Shown: positions 45,342 through 57,401, numbered from the stretch's first letter. The stretch is 64,000 bases of DNA from Mesodorylaimus sp. YZB2_4 (GCA_030248295.1 JASANH010001412.1:62001-126000), one strand, 5' to 3'. Numbers and translations are program-made. Notes: a model not told the origin generated them from the letters alone.

Positions 45342-48300
45342 ATGCAGGGAAGGCTGATTCTGTTCGCCGCTATAATATATGGCTATAATGGTCATATCAG
45401 TCCTGTTAATGAATCATTACTGAACGCTTCCACGAACGGCAACGTCAACAGATCTGACTTCGAGTTGCCTGTATATGGTGGCCTCGTGGGTAAGACTTTT
45501 TGGGTCAGCAAACGTGGATTGTGTCTACAGTATATGGGGACATGGTTAGGGGCACAGTAAGACAAGATTTTTGGAAAGTTCACATGCTTATACAACATCA
45601 TAGGGGAACATCAACTTCACTGTCTTTATAACCCTACGGAAAAAAGGCTCATATACGTTCCATGTGCCTAAAAATACTTGTTTTTAAAAGCTAGCTAAAA
45701 ATATTCATAAACCGGTATATGCGTGCGCTGAGTGATAACTAACATAGACATAGAGGCTTACCTCGCGCATACATGCTCAGCACATATCGGTATATATACA
45801 TAAACATATATATATAGGGATATATATGCATATATATATAGCAAAATAAATATACATATACATATTTAAATGTATATATACCTGTTTTCACTCATATATA
45901 CCAGCTATAAACAACGAATTCTTGTTTGTTGGTGTAACGCTGTAACTGTATTACAGTAAATATCCATATATGCGGTGTAGTTCTATAATATAATATACCC
46001 ATTTCAGTATTATTCAAATCTCACTCAGTTTATGTCCAAGGAGCTGGTCTATTAGGACCTGGGATATTGTGGCTAATAATGGTTTCCCAATCCTATTTGT
46101 CCTGTCTATAATAATACTTCGTTGTCAGTCTCACACTCCAAACCAGTATCAATTTATTTCAGTTCAGTCACCGTCGAATGAAAGTAGTAACGATTTGGGA
46201 AGAATGAAAAAGAACAGTACACACCGTGGCATTAATGCGACCGGACTGGTGCTTCGAATCGTCACCATGAAAGTACGCTTCGGTTTCATAGCTTGATAAA
46301 TACATGCTTATGTGCTGGTCGTTTTAGCATGCTGTCTTATTGTACACTTCTTAACTGCATATAGGAGCCACCATTCGTGGAATATTTCAACATAAGCAAC
46401 GGGACATTGGTGACTAGCAACAAGACGGGGCCTGGCGTGGTCATGGAGATTATGAGAGAAATACAGAACAAATTGAAAGCCCAGTAAGCAACGAGCTGGA
46501 GTAGACTGTTAACTAAAACAGTGGCTTATCGTTAGCATTGATTCTGACCTGTTGAAATCGTACGAGTGTAATCAGACATTGTATCTTTCCAATAAGATAT
46601 TTTCGTGCTCAAGCTCGGCTCTGAACATAAGCTGTAGGATTTCTGCGCGATTCAAAATGCGGAGGTGTCTTATTTCAGATTCGAATATCGCGAATCAGAC
46701 GATGGTCAGTGGGGTGAAAAGAATCTAGAGACGGGCGCGTGGTCGGGTATGATTGGCCAATTACACAGAAGGGTATGCTTGGCTTGCTTATGGTTGGTTA
46801 GACTAATAAGACGCAGAACGGCGTAATTGCTCAAAGATAGGCAGGGTGCGTAGTTTGTAAGCAAATGGAGTATGTCATTCTTATCTTTCATAGGGACTAC
46901 ATATGTATCACAGCATAATTACCTTTAAGGTTACCCCCGTGCTACTCTATAATTTTAAAACCAGCCTGTACACAAAGCTCAGGGCACAGAGTTCAGTTTT
47001 AAACGGTTTGGAGATCAGTTCTGGCGCCATTATGGGTGGTGGTGAGGACGGCTGTGGTGGTGGTAATGTCCAGCACGGTGGACGAGTCGACGGCTTGCAG
47101 GGCGGTGTAGTACTTCTGGAGGTCGTCCAGCCGTCCCTTGGACACCTCGTACTTGTGGCGGGTCAGTTTGCGATAGAACGTGTAGGTGAATATGAGGAAG
47201 ATGATGAAGACGGGAATAAGCATGGCGGTCGTCACGTAACTGGCCATCGCGTTGCGAATTATGGCGAATTTGATCCAGAAGACGACGGCGATTTCCAACA
47301 GGAACAGCATGAGCCCGAGCACGGTGCTGAACACCCAGGCCAGTTCGATGTACACTCTCATGCCTGAAATGGGGCGAGGAGTAGGGGAAGCAGAGACACT
47401 GATTGTGAGTCCACTTACGTTCGTGAGGCGAATCATGAGCGGACGTCAACGTGCCACCCTCACCAACCGCCTCCATGTGGGGAAGAATGCAGGTGGACAT
47501 CATCAGGGCCAGCAAGTGCACGCTGACCAGCAGGGTCGTGCATACGCCGAAAACGATCAGTGCACCCGAACCAATGTCCAATGGCGCTCCAGAAGGCGAT
47601 GTCAAATCGAGCTCCACCAGGGCAACCTAAAATCGAAGGTCGGGCATGGACAAGTATATGGCCAGGAAGGGGACGACACGACACACACACGGGTTCGACA
47701 CCACCTGGGAGTAAAAGCTTTTGATTTGCTACATTCCCGACCTCGGACACGAACTTTGGCGAGCGGACATAACGGGGACTCCAATGCCATCGAGGCCATG
47801 TGTTGAGCCTTACCATGGCGAATCCGGCCAATAAAGCTGACGTTCGGCTGGATGCCTTCAATTTGGCTCGACTCAAGTAAAGTTGGCGCAAAGCCACGCT
47901 GCTTAAGGGCGCTTCCATTTCCTTGATATCGATCAATGATCTGATTTATTCACAATTCCATTTCGTTTTATCAATTAGACAAACAAAATTCACTAAAATA
48001 AACTTTGCCCCTTTTTGGCAAGCTAGGCATTACAGTATGTCAAGTTACGCACGTCCGGGGCAGGTACGTGGCTGGCCTGTTTGATATAAGCAGCGGGCAA
48101 ATGCCCAGTAGCGCCGCTTACTATACGTTTCAGTTGCACCAATAGACCTTTTCAGCGTGCGCCAAAAGCTTCTAATTTGAAATTCCCGCTTCGGCTGCTT
48201 ATAACAACAAAACAAGGATCCAGCAGATCTGTGCGCGATCTTATGCAAATTTCGGCTGACAGGAGAAAGCTAAATATTTTTAACAAAAGTTATTGACGAT

Positions 48301-51300
48301 GAAAGCATGAGGAGAAATTGCCTTTACGCCTTTAGAAAATGAATTTTCAAATTCCATTTGCCTTCGATCATCGCAATTGTTTATTTGGATCGATAGAACA
48401 AACAGATCTGCTCACCAAGTGCCGAATTGTCATAAGCAGCCAAGCTACCGTAATCGCGGAAATTCAAATTTTTGCTGTCGCTGAAAAGGTCTATTCCTGA
48501 TTGCGCCGTTTCGAGTTGCGCCAGTCACTAATTGCTCTGTTTTGTCAGGTTGTATTTGTATTGACTCGTATATCAGTACACAGCCTACGGACTCTAGCTT
48601 ATTGTCGCAGGCAAATTAAAAATCAAAGCACTACAGTAGGCAAAAACGTTGGCTTTGAACAAAAAAGATAAATTGATTGGCCAATCGTCCATCATTCATC
48701 CGATCAGCCAATCATTGATCGATTGATTGATTAGCCAAACTGTACGAGTTGCCACGAACAAAGCGCATGGCCGTAATTTTACCAGAATCAAATTAGCGTC
48801 AGCAGCAAACGGTTTTTCCACTTTCATTTTTCGCACTGATCTACTGTGCTTTACAGATCCACTTTATCACTTACTTACTGGACCTTATCATACCAGGGAC
48901 AGGCAGTAGCCTCAGCGAGAAAACTGGACGGCAGAATTCAAGTATTTCAGCCTGAGTCTTTTTCTCATGCCTCGCTAGTAGCATTGGGGTAGCCATGCTG
49001 TGACAGTCCCCAGAGAAGATAGGCGGGCTCGCTTCGTTTCGCTCAGATTCGTGTTCCTTTCCCAACGAAAAACCCCAAAAACGGATTTTCAATGTTGGAT
49101 TGTCCATACTTCTTTCGCCAGCTGACTGGTGCGGAGGATAACAGAGTATTCTAACCGCAAATTCAATAAAACTAATCAAACATAAAACAGAAACGATTTT
49201 TTACTTACAAGGGAGCATTGCCAACTGTTAAATCGAATTTGGCGAAACCAAAAATTGTAATTTGTTCCTGGTGCAAAAGAAAGCTCTCTTTTGATTTGGG
49301 TTCAATTTTTAGTGTTTTAAGGTCGACTTACGATTAACAGTTGGCTATGTTCCCTTGTCAGTTCCTTCGAGCTTCAGGCAACGTGAGCAATATTTTAAAC
49401 ATGACGGTCGAAAAAAACACTGTTTTTGTCGTCGACTGAAAATAACTTTGGCAAAATTTACTGGGTGGCAGGATGGCCTTTTTTGAATGAGAGGACAGAA
49501 AAGTAAAGTAATTTGTTGATTCTTTAATCAATTTCTTCTAATTGAGATAGCAGTTACTGAAAAATTTTGAAAACACAAGAAGTAAAGCTGGCTATTCTCC
49601 ATACCTTTCTGGTCACCTGTGTATAACAAAGTCAGGAGCAACTGTAAGATCCCTGTGCTAGAAGACAGGTTGCCGCTCTCCAATCATACAGTACAACGAA
49701 GGTTCAAACGAAGTCCATATACCTAGATACCCTGCAAGGTTTTTCGGCACCATCTGGAAACCGCGAGATGGATTTCGATGATTTTTCCCCTTTCATGCGA
49801 TACATAGTATCCGAGGAGCCTGCAGTAGGATTTTGCAAAATTTTGATCAGTTCGGGAGATATCGATCAAAATCGCTACCTGGAGTGTGGCCCCTGAAGTG
49901 CAGCATTTGTGTCTGCAAGTTGGCCGGGAAGGTCTGCAGGGCATACTGTATTTCCTCATTATTGGCAGCATATCACTAAAAAGCTTGAAATAAACCTCTG
50001 TAACCTGATATGTGAAATAACGCTGGAATCAACAGTTGGGCGGGCTCGCATCAACTCATCATTTCGAACAAGATCGCGCAGATTTCTTGACTGGGCAAGA
50101 AAAAAATATGTAAAAATACTGATCAGGGTTGTGATGAGGAACTAACGGCTGCATTGTGACCTCCTGCTTGTGCATCACAGAAAAAAAGCTCGCGAGTGCA
50201 TGCAATTCAACTATCTGGAAACCTATTATTCGCGTTTTTGGTATATACGGATTTTAGAAAAATGTGTCACAGCATACAATTGTCACAATCATCAAGGGTA
50301 CCCCCCCCCCCCCCTACCATTACTGACCGCTCATCAGCAGTATTTGTAGGAAGTTGACATGCTGGCCGGAGCAGCCATCCTTCGCTACGATCGTCATCAA
50401 GCTGTCGATCAATCCTATCCATTCTACACATCAGAAACTGGCATGCTAATACGGGCACCTGGACGATTCTTGGAAAATCGATTCCTGATCGTCACTGCAC
50501 CTTTCCAGTGGCAAGTGTGGGTGTTGACTGCGTTCACCATATTCGTCTCTGGCTGTATTATGAAAGCGCTGTGCCGGGCTATGCGAGTGGCCAGAGAAGT
50601 GCAGTACACTTGGTCCGAGTCTGTGTGGATGTTCTTTTCAGTGTTTGTGCAGCAAGGTGAGTGTTCGATCAGTCATACGCGCAGCACACTGACCCCGTTG
50701 GTTGCTAATGACACTACTAATGATCGCTTATGGTGGTGGGCAAATTATGTAGGTCTCTTACTCACGATCAGTATTGCCTCGTATCCCGAATGAGACATGC
50801 TTTATTTAATTTTAGAAACGTCATTTCTTCTGTTTATTTGTCAGGTCTGCCAGTCCAACCGAAATCATGGACATGTCGTACGATGTTGGCCTTTTGGTGG
50901 TTGGCCGCCTTGACCCTAGTGGCAACATTCACTGGCAATATGGTGGCCCTATTCGCTGTGAACAAAGCTGCTTTACCTTTCAATAATCAAGAAGAGCTGT
51001 TGGAACATGTCAAGTACGATGGATACAAAATAGTCACGCCCAATAATACCATGACCAGAATCAAGTTCATACAGGTAAGCAACGTGACAGGCCTACATAT
51101 TGTGGGATATCGTGCGCAGATTCTGTGATAATCCCCTGGGCGCTCGCATGCGTGCACGAATATCGAAAACACAATTTGGTTTTCTATGATACACGTACAC
51201 GATTTTTTGATAGCTGACTAGTATTTACTGGCGCATTCTTGAAAAAATAAGCGGACAGAAAAGTATGCGCAGCGTAAAATACGTTCACGTAATCAAAAAA

Positions 51301-54300
51301 TTTAATTGAAGACGAGTCGACATCAGAAAAGAGCCCACCTTGAAGTGTTTTAGCAACAAACTCGGAAAAACTGAAATAGAGGCCATCATTTTCGAGAGGC
51401 CACAAGAATTAGCCAAGTTTAACAAAGATCGCCTCATTCGACAGAGAATTTCTTCCTTTAAAAAATACGGTCCACTCTAACTTATAACTCCAAGTCCTAG
51501 ACTCACTGTAGAATCGATGACGGAATATTGAAAAGTACGATATTCAGTGGGGGGGAAAGGGGAAGGCCAAAATTTTGGACCGCTATCCCAATTAAGAAGT
51601 CGAAGTTCTCCTTTCCCCAGGGCCCCCTTGGCAAATAGGAAATTTGACTTTTTACCGTTGGTGCTGAAAATCTTGGGGAATTTCGGCTACCCTTACTAAA
51701 ACTGAGTGCTGAGTCGGTATATACTGTACGTAGTGTAGTGTATATTGCATATCACAACCTTTTTCGATATTACGACACCGATTCTAGAGTGCACGTCGTC
51801 TCTAGATTTTTCTGAGAGATACAGTAGATCCAGCGATTTTTTTCTCTGGTGCCTTCAGTCCAACTTATCGCAACAAAATGTGGACTGGGACTTCCTATGG
51901 TCAAGCAATAACTCCATGCCGTAGTGTACTTGTTTGACTAGTTCAACATTTTTGTTATTTTTTTGGAAAAAGTGCAAACTAGATCAGTTTTTAACAGAGT
52001 TTGATTCCTAGATAATTTTATTCATTGAAATAGGTTTTTTGGTAAAGCAGCATGTTTTATACATTTATGGGTGTTTTTCCATATACTGTAGATGTAATAT
52101 GAATGTTTATCACATGACGATGCAGTCGCTTTGGCGGCGCTAAAAATGTTTGAGGTCAAATTTTTCGTCCCTGGGCCATGGTTCTATCGTAGATGTCGTG
52201 TCTTGAACCTAATCGTAAGGTTTTCTTTCTGGCGTTTTTGTAAAACTGTTTCTGTTGTAAAAAACCTATGGAGCATTCACAAGCCTAAACCTGCAAATGT
52301 TTGCCAACTTTCCGCTGTACTGTATGAACCAACGGCAGGGCAATCCCATGTCTCAGTTGCCTGACACAGGACATTTTAGACTTCTCAATTGGCCGTGTTC
52401 CGAGAATTATGGTTCGAAATGAACGCGAGACAAAAATGGATCAATGTGAGTTCGTTGGAGGAAGGTATTATGATGGTTCGCACAAGGCCAAAGTTGGTTC
52501 TTCTGGGACCCATGGAAACGTTGAGCGTATACGCTGCGGCCGATTGCGATGTGGCTACGACAAGCAATGGAATCATTCCGGTCATGTATTCCATTATGCT
52601 GCAGAAAGGATCGCCATATACGCACTACATATCCAATATGTAAGTTAGCGGGTGCACGCTGGCCAATGCGATTCTGCATGTGGGACGTGTAGGATTGGCA
52701 CTATAGATGAGGCACCACAAAGTGCTTCAGAGATCGGGCAGCCTAAAAAAATCAGCTGGGTGATAGTCTTGCAGTAGAATCACGTTTTGTGGCGTTAGAT
52801 CGGAAAGATTACGATTTCAAAGCAATGTTTAAGCAGCAAATCTGTTATCACCGAGGTCACTAATAATACCAATAACCTGCATAAAACTGCCTTATTCGCC
52901 ATAATACGTAAAAAATTGAACACCGTGATTTTATACTTAAAAAAGTAATTACCTATCAGGCAAGCATTAGAAAAGCGATCCGGTTCGAAGGCGAAGCCAA
53001 AGTCAGCCGGCTAAAATAAAAGCTTAGGGATCGTGCATGCGAATAGCTTTTTACTGCAAGAATGCCCGCTCTGTCTGATTTTGCAGGAATAAAAACATGT
53101 GGTTTCTTGCAAAATTAAATTAGATATCAAATTGTGTTGCAAATTGCAATCCTTTTAAAAATTTGGGGTGATTATTTTTTCCGGGACCCGTTCGAAATTG
53201 TGATTTCCCAGTGATATCATTCAAGTGTTTGCAGTGGATGAGGTTTTTCTCAGCCTTTTATGTATGACACATTTGAGAATTGACACGATTTGAATGATTT
53301 TTGACCCCAGCTGTCGCGACTCTCGCGATAATGACCTTTCCTTCTTCTCATCAAATCATCACATCACCTTTCAACACAGTAACCTTTCTCACGGCTCTTC
53401 CTGAAACAATCCAGTTTCCCACATGTACATTCTGGCGCACTCTCTGCTTCTAACCCAAACAGATTTCTTTCCCTATCCACATTCCACTCTTTCAGCTGTT
53501 CGGTGCCTGTTAGCTGTAGGATGATATTTTAGTGTGCAGTAAATGACTGGCGAAGTTCAGCTGTGTTCTCTTCTGTAGGGAAACATCGCTACACCAGCAT
53601 TCTAGTGTAAGTGCCAATGATTGCAAGAAAAGTCAGTCTTCAGTGGCCCGCCTCATGCTCTATGTACTTGTATAGAGGAAGGTACTGTGCGCATGGCCTC
53701 ATCCAGTCCGCCGAGAGGTACAGTGCGACGTACTCTGGTTTCTGTATAGTCCCAGGGCTCGTGAATAGCTGTAGTCGTAGTTCATGATAAGTTGGTGAGG
53801 TCTACAGGCATGCTATCACCAGCTGTAAATACTCCGAGAACTGCTTCCTTGTTTTAAAGAAAGGAGAACCCCTTGTTAGAAATAAAAGACCTGATGAAAC
53901 TACAGTAATTGGCGAAATGTTACATTGATAACTTGTCGGTAACTCAGTCCCGAACGACTCTCATATGACCGCTTCTTTGTTACAGCTCTCGTCAGATGGT
54001 GGAGATGGGGTTGGTTTCGAAATGGATGAAAGATTATCAAATGCAATTCTCATCAGCTCGAGGAAATATGTGCATATTCTCGGAAGGTGTATCAGCTGCT
54101 GGAGAAGCGATCGATATCTGTCGCGCGCAAGGCGCATTTTGGATCTTATTAGCGGGAGTTGTACTCGGATCGAGTGGTATTTTACTCGAGCACGCACTGC
54201 GACTGTTAAAAATGGCATTGAAGGCCCTGGGTTTCAACATTTCGGTTCCTAATCCATCATCGTCTCGATCGACCGCTGTTGATGGAGCGTTCTCGAATTC

Positions 54301-54526
54301 CGAAAATGGCCAGCACCCTGCGCACGTATGGCGTCGCAGTGGTCATTTACAAGGCCATGGGCACGAACCGAGGGCCGAATCCATGCAGTCAGCGTACAGA
54401 ATAATGTCCACGTCGTTCGAGCCTGCACCAATGCCAGACGAATCTGCGAAAGCTTACCAACCGATGGGCACTGGCTATAATAGCAGCTTGAAGTATCGGA
54501 GGAAAATGTCGGATCGTAGGATTTAA
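45342..54526 (+). CDS. Ionotropic glutamate receptor-like ion channel
   Basis: Eight exons join in phase to 602 residues: 45342-45489, 46163-46272, 46365-46483, 46679-46772, 50350-50656, 50845-51074, 52380-52639 and 53986-54526. A signal peptide ([17 protein letters not shown]) is followed by only ~70 residues before the ligand-binding lobe S1, so the usual amino-terminal domain is missing. S1 includes [12 protein letters not shown] and [18 protein letters not shown], with Arg172 at the place of the glutamate-binding arginine, but the canonical PLT before it is AAI. M1 is near 211-231. The pore loop ends QQG at 258-260. M3 (~272-298) reads [13 protein letters not shown] instead of SYTANLAAFL. 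S2 contains [12 protein letters not shown], and M4 is near 472-492. The altered ligand and gate motifs resemble divergent ionotropic receptors (IR/GLR) rather than AMPA or NMDA types, so the ligand is uncertain. AATAAA is at 54807-54812. Confidence 0.88.
46999..47918 (-). CDS. ORAI calcium release-activated calcium channel
   Basis: Three exons on the minus strand (47918-47814, 47626-47419, 47363-46999) join in phase to 225 residues. The family signature is clear: [20 protein letters not shown] continues into [10 protein letters not shown], where Glu40 corresponds to the selectivity-filter glutamate (Glu106 of human ORAI1). [11 protein letters not shown] and [18 protein letters not shown] also match. 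Four membrane helices are visible. The C-terminal helix after the last of them ([16 protein letters not shown]) is the likely STIM contact. ORAI hexamers in the plasma membrane admit calcium when the endoplasmic reticulum store is empty and STIM docks. The N-terminus is short, without a proline-rich leader. The whole gene lies antisense inside the 3.6-kb fourth intron of the receptor gene. Confidence 0.95.
47919..50349. other. Receptor intron sequence upstream of ORAI
   Basis: The ORAI 5' flank contains an acceptor-like TTATTTTAG about 80 bases before its ATG, a candidate spliced-leader or untranslated-exon site. The rest holds GATTGATT-rich words near 48690-48735, the small inverted repeat at 49205-49355 and a C14 run at 50301-50314. 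No further exon of the receptor is needed here, because the frame passes from 46772 directly to 50350. Confidence 0.5.
49205..49355. repeat. Short inverted-repeat element in the receptor intron
   Basis: The arm ACAAGGGAGCATTGCCAACT plus GTTAA near 49208 pairs with TTAACAGTTGGCTATGTTCC plus CTTGT near 49335. The arms are ~25 bases with one or two mismatches around a ~100-base centre. Probably a small MITE. Confidence 0.7.
51500..51800. mobile_element. Inverted-repeat MITE, copy 3
   Basis: Located in the sixth intron of the receptor gene. It opens GAATCGATGACGGAATATTG and closes TTTCGATATTACGACACCGA then TTCTAGAGTGCACGTCGTC, with the shared core CAAAATTTTGGACC and GAAGTCGAAGTTCTC. Confidence 0.72.
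52640..53985. other. Last intron of the receptor gene
   Basis: A 1.35-kb intron with no recognised exon or repeat of its own. A C/T-rich patch lies at 53330-53480. Confidence 0.5.
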
Positions 54527-55773
54527 GGCACTGGATTATAGGATAAGATAAGATGTGTAAGCGCTCTGTGAAGCGTTTTGAGCTTCACATTTGTTGTGCA
54601 ACAGACTGCGCGTTTGATGGACGTTACGACGAAAAGATATTGACTGTCAGCAAAAAAGGAGAAATACGGGGAGCAAGCTTGTGAGTTATCAGCCGTCTGC
54701 TGGACCACCATGCGGTGTCTGTGGGCGGTCGTCATCTTCGTGGCGTCCCTTTCTTTTATTTATCGCGTCTCATATCCCTAGATCGCATGTACGTGCTAGG
54801 GTATTTAATAAAATAAGAATTTCTGAATGAATCGACTGCCTAAAACCTCTGCGGAGGGATGAAATATAATGGTTCTGAAAATTGATCGCAGTCAGTAGCT
54901 GCAAGAATTAGCTGCGTCAGAAGGATCGGCAGGGCTGTTGGAGAGTGAGTACAGGAAAATTGATCTTTCCCTGACGTGATCTAGCTCACAGCATGATACT
55001 AAGCTCGGCTTGCCCATCAAGCTGTCTGTGTGATTGACGCGATCCAATCCATGTTTTTAGTTGAGATTAGCTGCTTTTTCTTGTTGAAAAAATGCATTCT
55101 GATTTCTTGTCTCAGTCTTGCATAAATTCAGCGCCTTACAGAAATAACCAGCAAGCAATTGGCCCAGCGAACATTTGCTCCAACGAACTGGCACTGCGAC
55201 CAATTGCCCGTGATTCCATGAAGTGTAGGTACTACATAAGAGACGCTACCGCGCCGCCATGAATACATAAGCCGTCGTGGACTGCGTGGGTTCGTTCCTG
55301 CTAACTTTAGCCGTCCTCTGAAGAGATCTACGTAGTTGGTTTTTGCACTGAACTGAACCTTTTCTCAAATCTCACTGAACCCGAACAGAACCGAACTGAA
55401 TTTTCTACGTTTCGCATACCTTACATCCTACATCAAGGTTATCGTCATCTATATTTTCAAAATATTTGTAAGTCAGTCATTTTTAACCACTTTTGGAACT
55501 GAAATTTTAAATATAATGAAGAAAGAACTAGATAATTAAGAAAAAAAGAGAGCAAAATTCATGGCTAAACGAAATCTCAAATAAAATAAACGCACTTTCA
55601 CCAGTAAAACAAGGAAATTTGAAATTCGTCTGTTCATTTCAGTGGTTTGGTCTAAAAACCCGGTTCGGTAAAAATCGGCAGTTCGGGTGCTTCGGGCTTG
55701 GCCAGTTCGGTGATTCGGTCGATGCTGGGATCTGATGATTGAGTCAGGCATACAGCATATTGTAGAGATTTAC
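54527..55773. other. Intergenic region downstream of the receptor gene
   Basis: It holds the receptor 3' untranslated region and poly(A) signal, then short GAACCGAAC/GTTCGG words near 55350-55400 and 55655-55720 in opposite orientations. I looked for the missing C-terminal part of the RhoGAP domain (the usual NLA..FGP motif) on the minus strand and did not see it. Confidence 0.45.
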
Positions 55774-56287
55774 TTGCACCAATGAGTAATGAGATAAGCC
55801 AGCGTATCTCGATGGCGCTTCGTCAAACTGTTGATGAGAATGTGCACCATGGCTTGTGTTTGTTCGTTTTCCATGGTGAAACTGTCCAAGGTCGACGCTG
55901 GCAATAATGGTTCCCTCAAGCCGCGAAGGAAAAATTTCACGCAACATGTAATCACATGGATGTCCTTCTGATGCTAGTTCTTAAAGCGATTGCCTTACAA
56001 TAAGTTATGACTGGCAAAAGCACTATAAACAGACAAATCAATACAGGCGATGTGAGCCCAAGTAGAATTTTTCGCATATGGTTTTTAACTTAGCTACTTA
56101 GCTAGTCGTCATAGTCGATAGAAAGTCTTAACCCAGAGACACGACAGATGCCTTCCGATTGCAGGCGGAGTTCTATTTCTGTTGTGCACTGAGTTATCAA
56201 GCTGGGTACCATGGGTGGCTCTGATGGTAAAAAATGCTCTAACGGTATCGGTGTTCCACATTGAACATTGAGGAAAGCATATAACAG
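55774..56287 (-). pseudogene. RhoGAP exons resembling MgcRacGAP/CYK-4, incomplete
   Basis: Two minus-strand stretches encode consecutive parts of a RhoGAP domain. The first, 56287-56133, reads LEHFLPSEPPMVPSLITQC and then TEIELRLQSEGICRVSG, with the arginine finger in ICRVSG. The second, 55967-55774, reads DIHVITCCVKFFLRGLREPL and then LINSLTKRHRDTLAYLITHW. The order and wording fit MgcRacGAP/CYK-4, which switches off Rho-family GTPases during cytokinesis. About 25 residues between the two parts are missing, the splice phases of the two exons do not match directly, and no FGP-containing third part was seen. It may be a decayed copy, or a gene with one small exon and the ends unseen. Confidence 0.5.
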
Positions 56288-56746
56288 CTAAAATGTAGTT
56301 TGCAGTGTTTGTAGCAGGTGTTACGCATAAAAAGGTGCAAGTGATGCTGTCTTTGGCGCAGAACCCTTTTAGACACATTTTGAAAAGTAAACACTTTTAG
56401 AAAACATGAACCACTTGGCTTACGGTTAGTTCAACTGCGCGCGTTATCTTGTATCTAGGGACTTCTCTTAGCTTTTTTTGTTGCTTCCTTGCGTTGTTGC
56501 TTGACTCCTGCTTTCTTGTTAAAAGTATATCCTATAAATTTATTCTTGAGAAAGTATGCAATGAAAATGCAGATGGAAAAAGCAATCGGCGTTTTTTGGA
56601 TCCTACACAAAGGTACTGTACTTTATGCAGACATGACCAACGTACAGCAGACGTTCACTGTTCGCCACCTGTATTTGGAAACATCACCGGTTACGCAAAA
56701 GCATACGCATTTTGCAGGAGACCGCCACAGTGCACCGCACTCATAC

Positions 56747-57401
56747 CTGCCTCAGGATCCCAGTCTTCCAAGAATATGTCCGCTAAGACAATTACGACGA
56801 CAGTGATGCAGGCAATCACTCCCAGCGCAATGCCATCAGCTGACGGGCTCCTGGAAACATTTGTTGTCACACGTATATCGACAAGGCGTTAACTTTACAA
56901 ATTTTACTTTCTGATGTGCCTTTTGTTTCCAAAAGAGGATAACCTTCACAGTCTACCGCATCTGCATATAAATAATGATGTCAGCGACGCACTTTGAAAG
57001 CAAAGCAAAATTACAACCTTCCTACTGGATAGGTGTGACAGTTACTTTGAGCGAAAGCCAGTTTCCAAACATGCAACGATACTCTCCAATAGGAACATGC
57101 CAGCTAGCTCTGTGATTGTCCCAGCGCTGCGGATAGATTTTGCTGTCCGACAGCGCCAACAAACTGATTCGCTCTCTGTCCTGACCAGTAGCTCCCAGTG
57201 AACAGCTAACAAGAAAGCCAATGCCATCACCACATTTCTCCGTTTTGATTCTTAAGAACCATAACCATGATTTTTAAGTGCAAAAAGGTCAGTCAGCTTA
57301 CCAATAACATTTTCCCATGCTCGAAGTCCACACGAATAGCAAAAGAGGACAAAAAGTCGCGCGATCGTCATGTTGGCCGCAGGCGGCTTTTTCTGCTCCA
57401 T
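56747..57401 (-). CDS. Probable small Ig-like single-pass membrane protein (partial model)
   Basis: Three minus-strand exons are suggested. 57401-57302 gives a signal peptide-like start (MTIARLFVLFCYSCGLRA from an ATG at 57371). About 57246-57026 gives an Ig-fold-like segment: FLVSCSLGATGQDRERISLL, then WHVPIGEYRCMFGNWLSLK and VTVTP, with two cysteines about 47 residues apart. 56850-56747 gives a membrane helix (GIALGVIACITVVVIVLADI) followed by an acidic stretch (FLEDWDPEA). The last two exons join in phase through a good acceptor (TTTCCAG). The first does not join the Ig segment in phase, so a small exon is missing or the start lies elsewhere. The end is also unresolved. Function unknown; a cell-surface recognition role is only a guess from the fold. 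Confidence 0.4.

Noticed and set aside
45780-45980. Replication origin or special regulatory site in the TATA-rich stretch
   Set aside because: It is a simple TATATA-type low-complexity tract in the first intron of the receptor gene with no other signal.
46129-46162. Use of the acceptor ending at 46128 for exon 2 of the receptor
   Set aside because: Phase does not match exon 1 and leads to a stop. The acceptor ending at 46162 keeps the frame.
47252-47806. A 184-codon plus-strand gene in the receptor intron
   Set aside because: It is the antisense shadow of the ORAI exons.
56109-56378. Tail exon of the Ig-like protein in the longer 89-codon frame
   Set aside because: It joins in phase, but the neighbouring frame of the same DNA gives a clear RhoGAP sequence, which is the stronger evidence.
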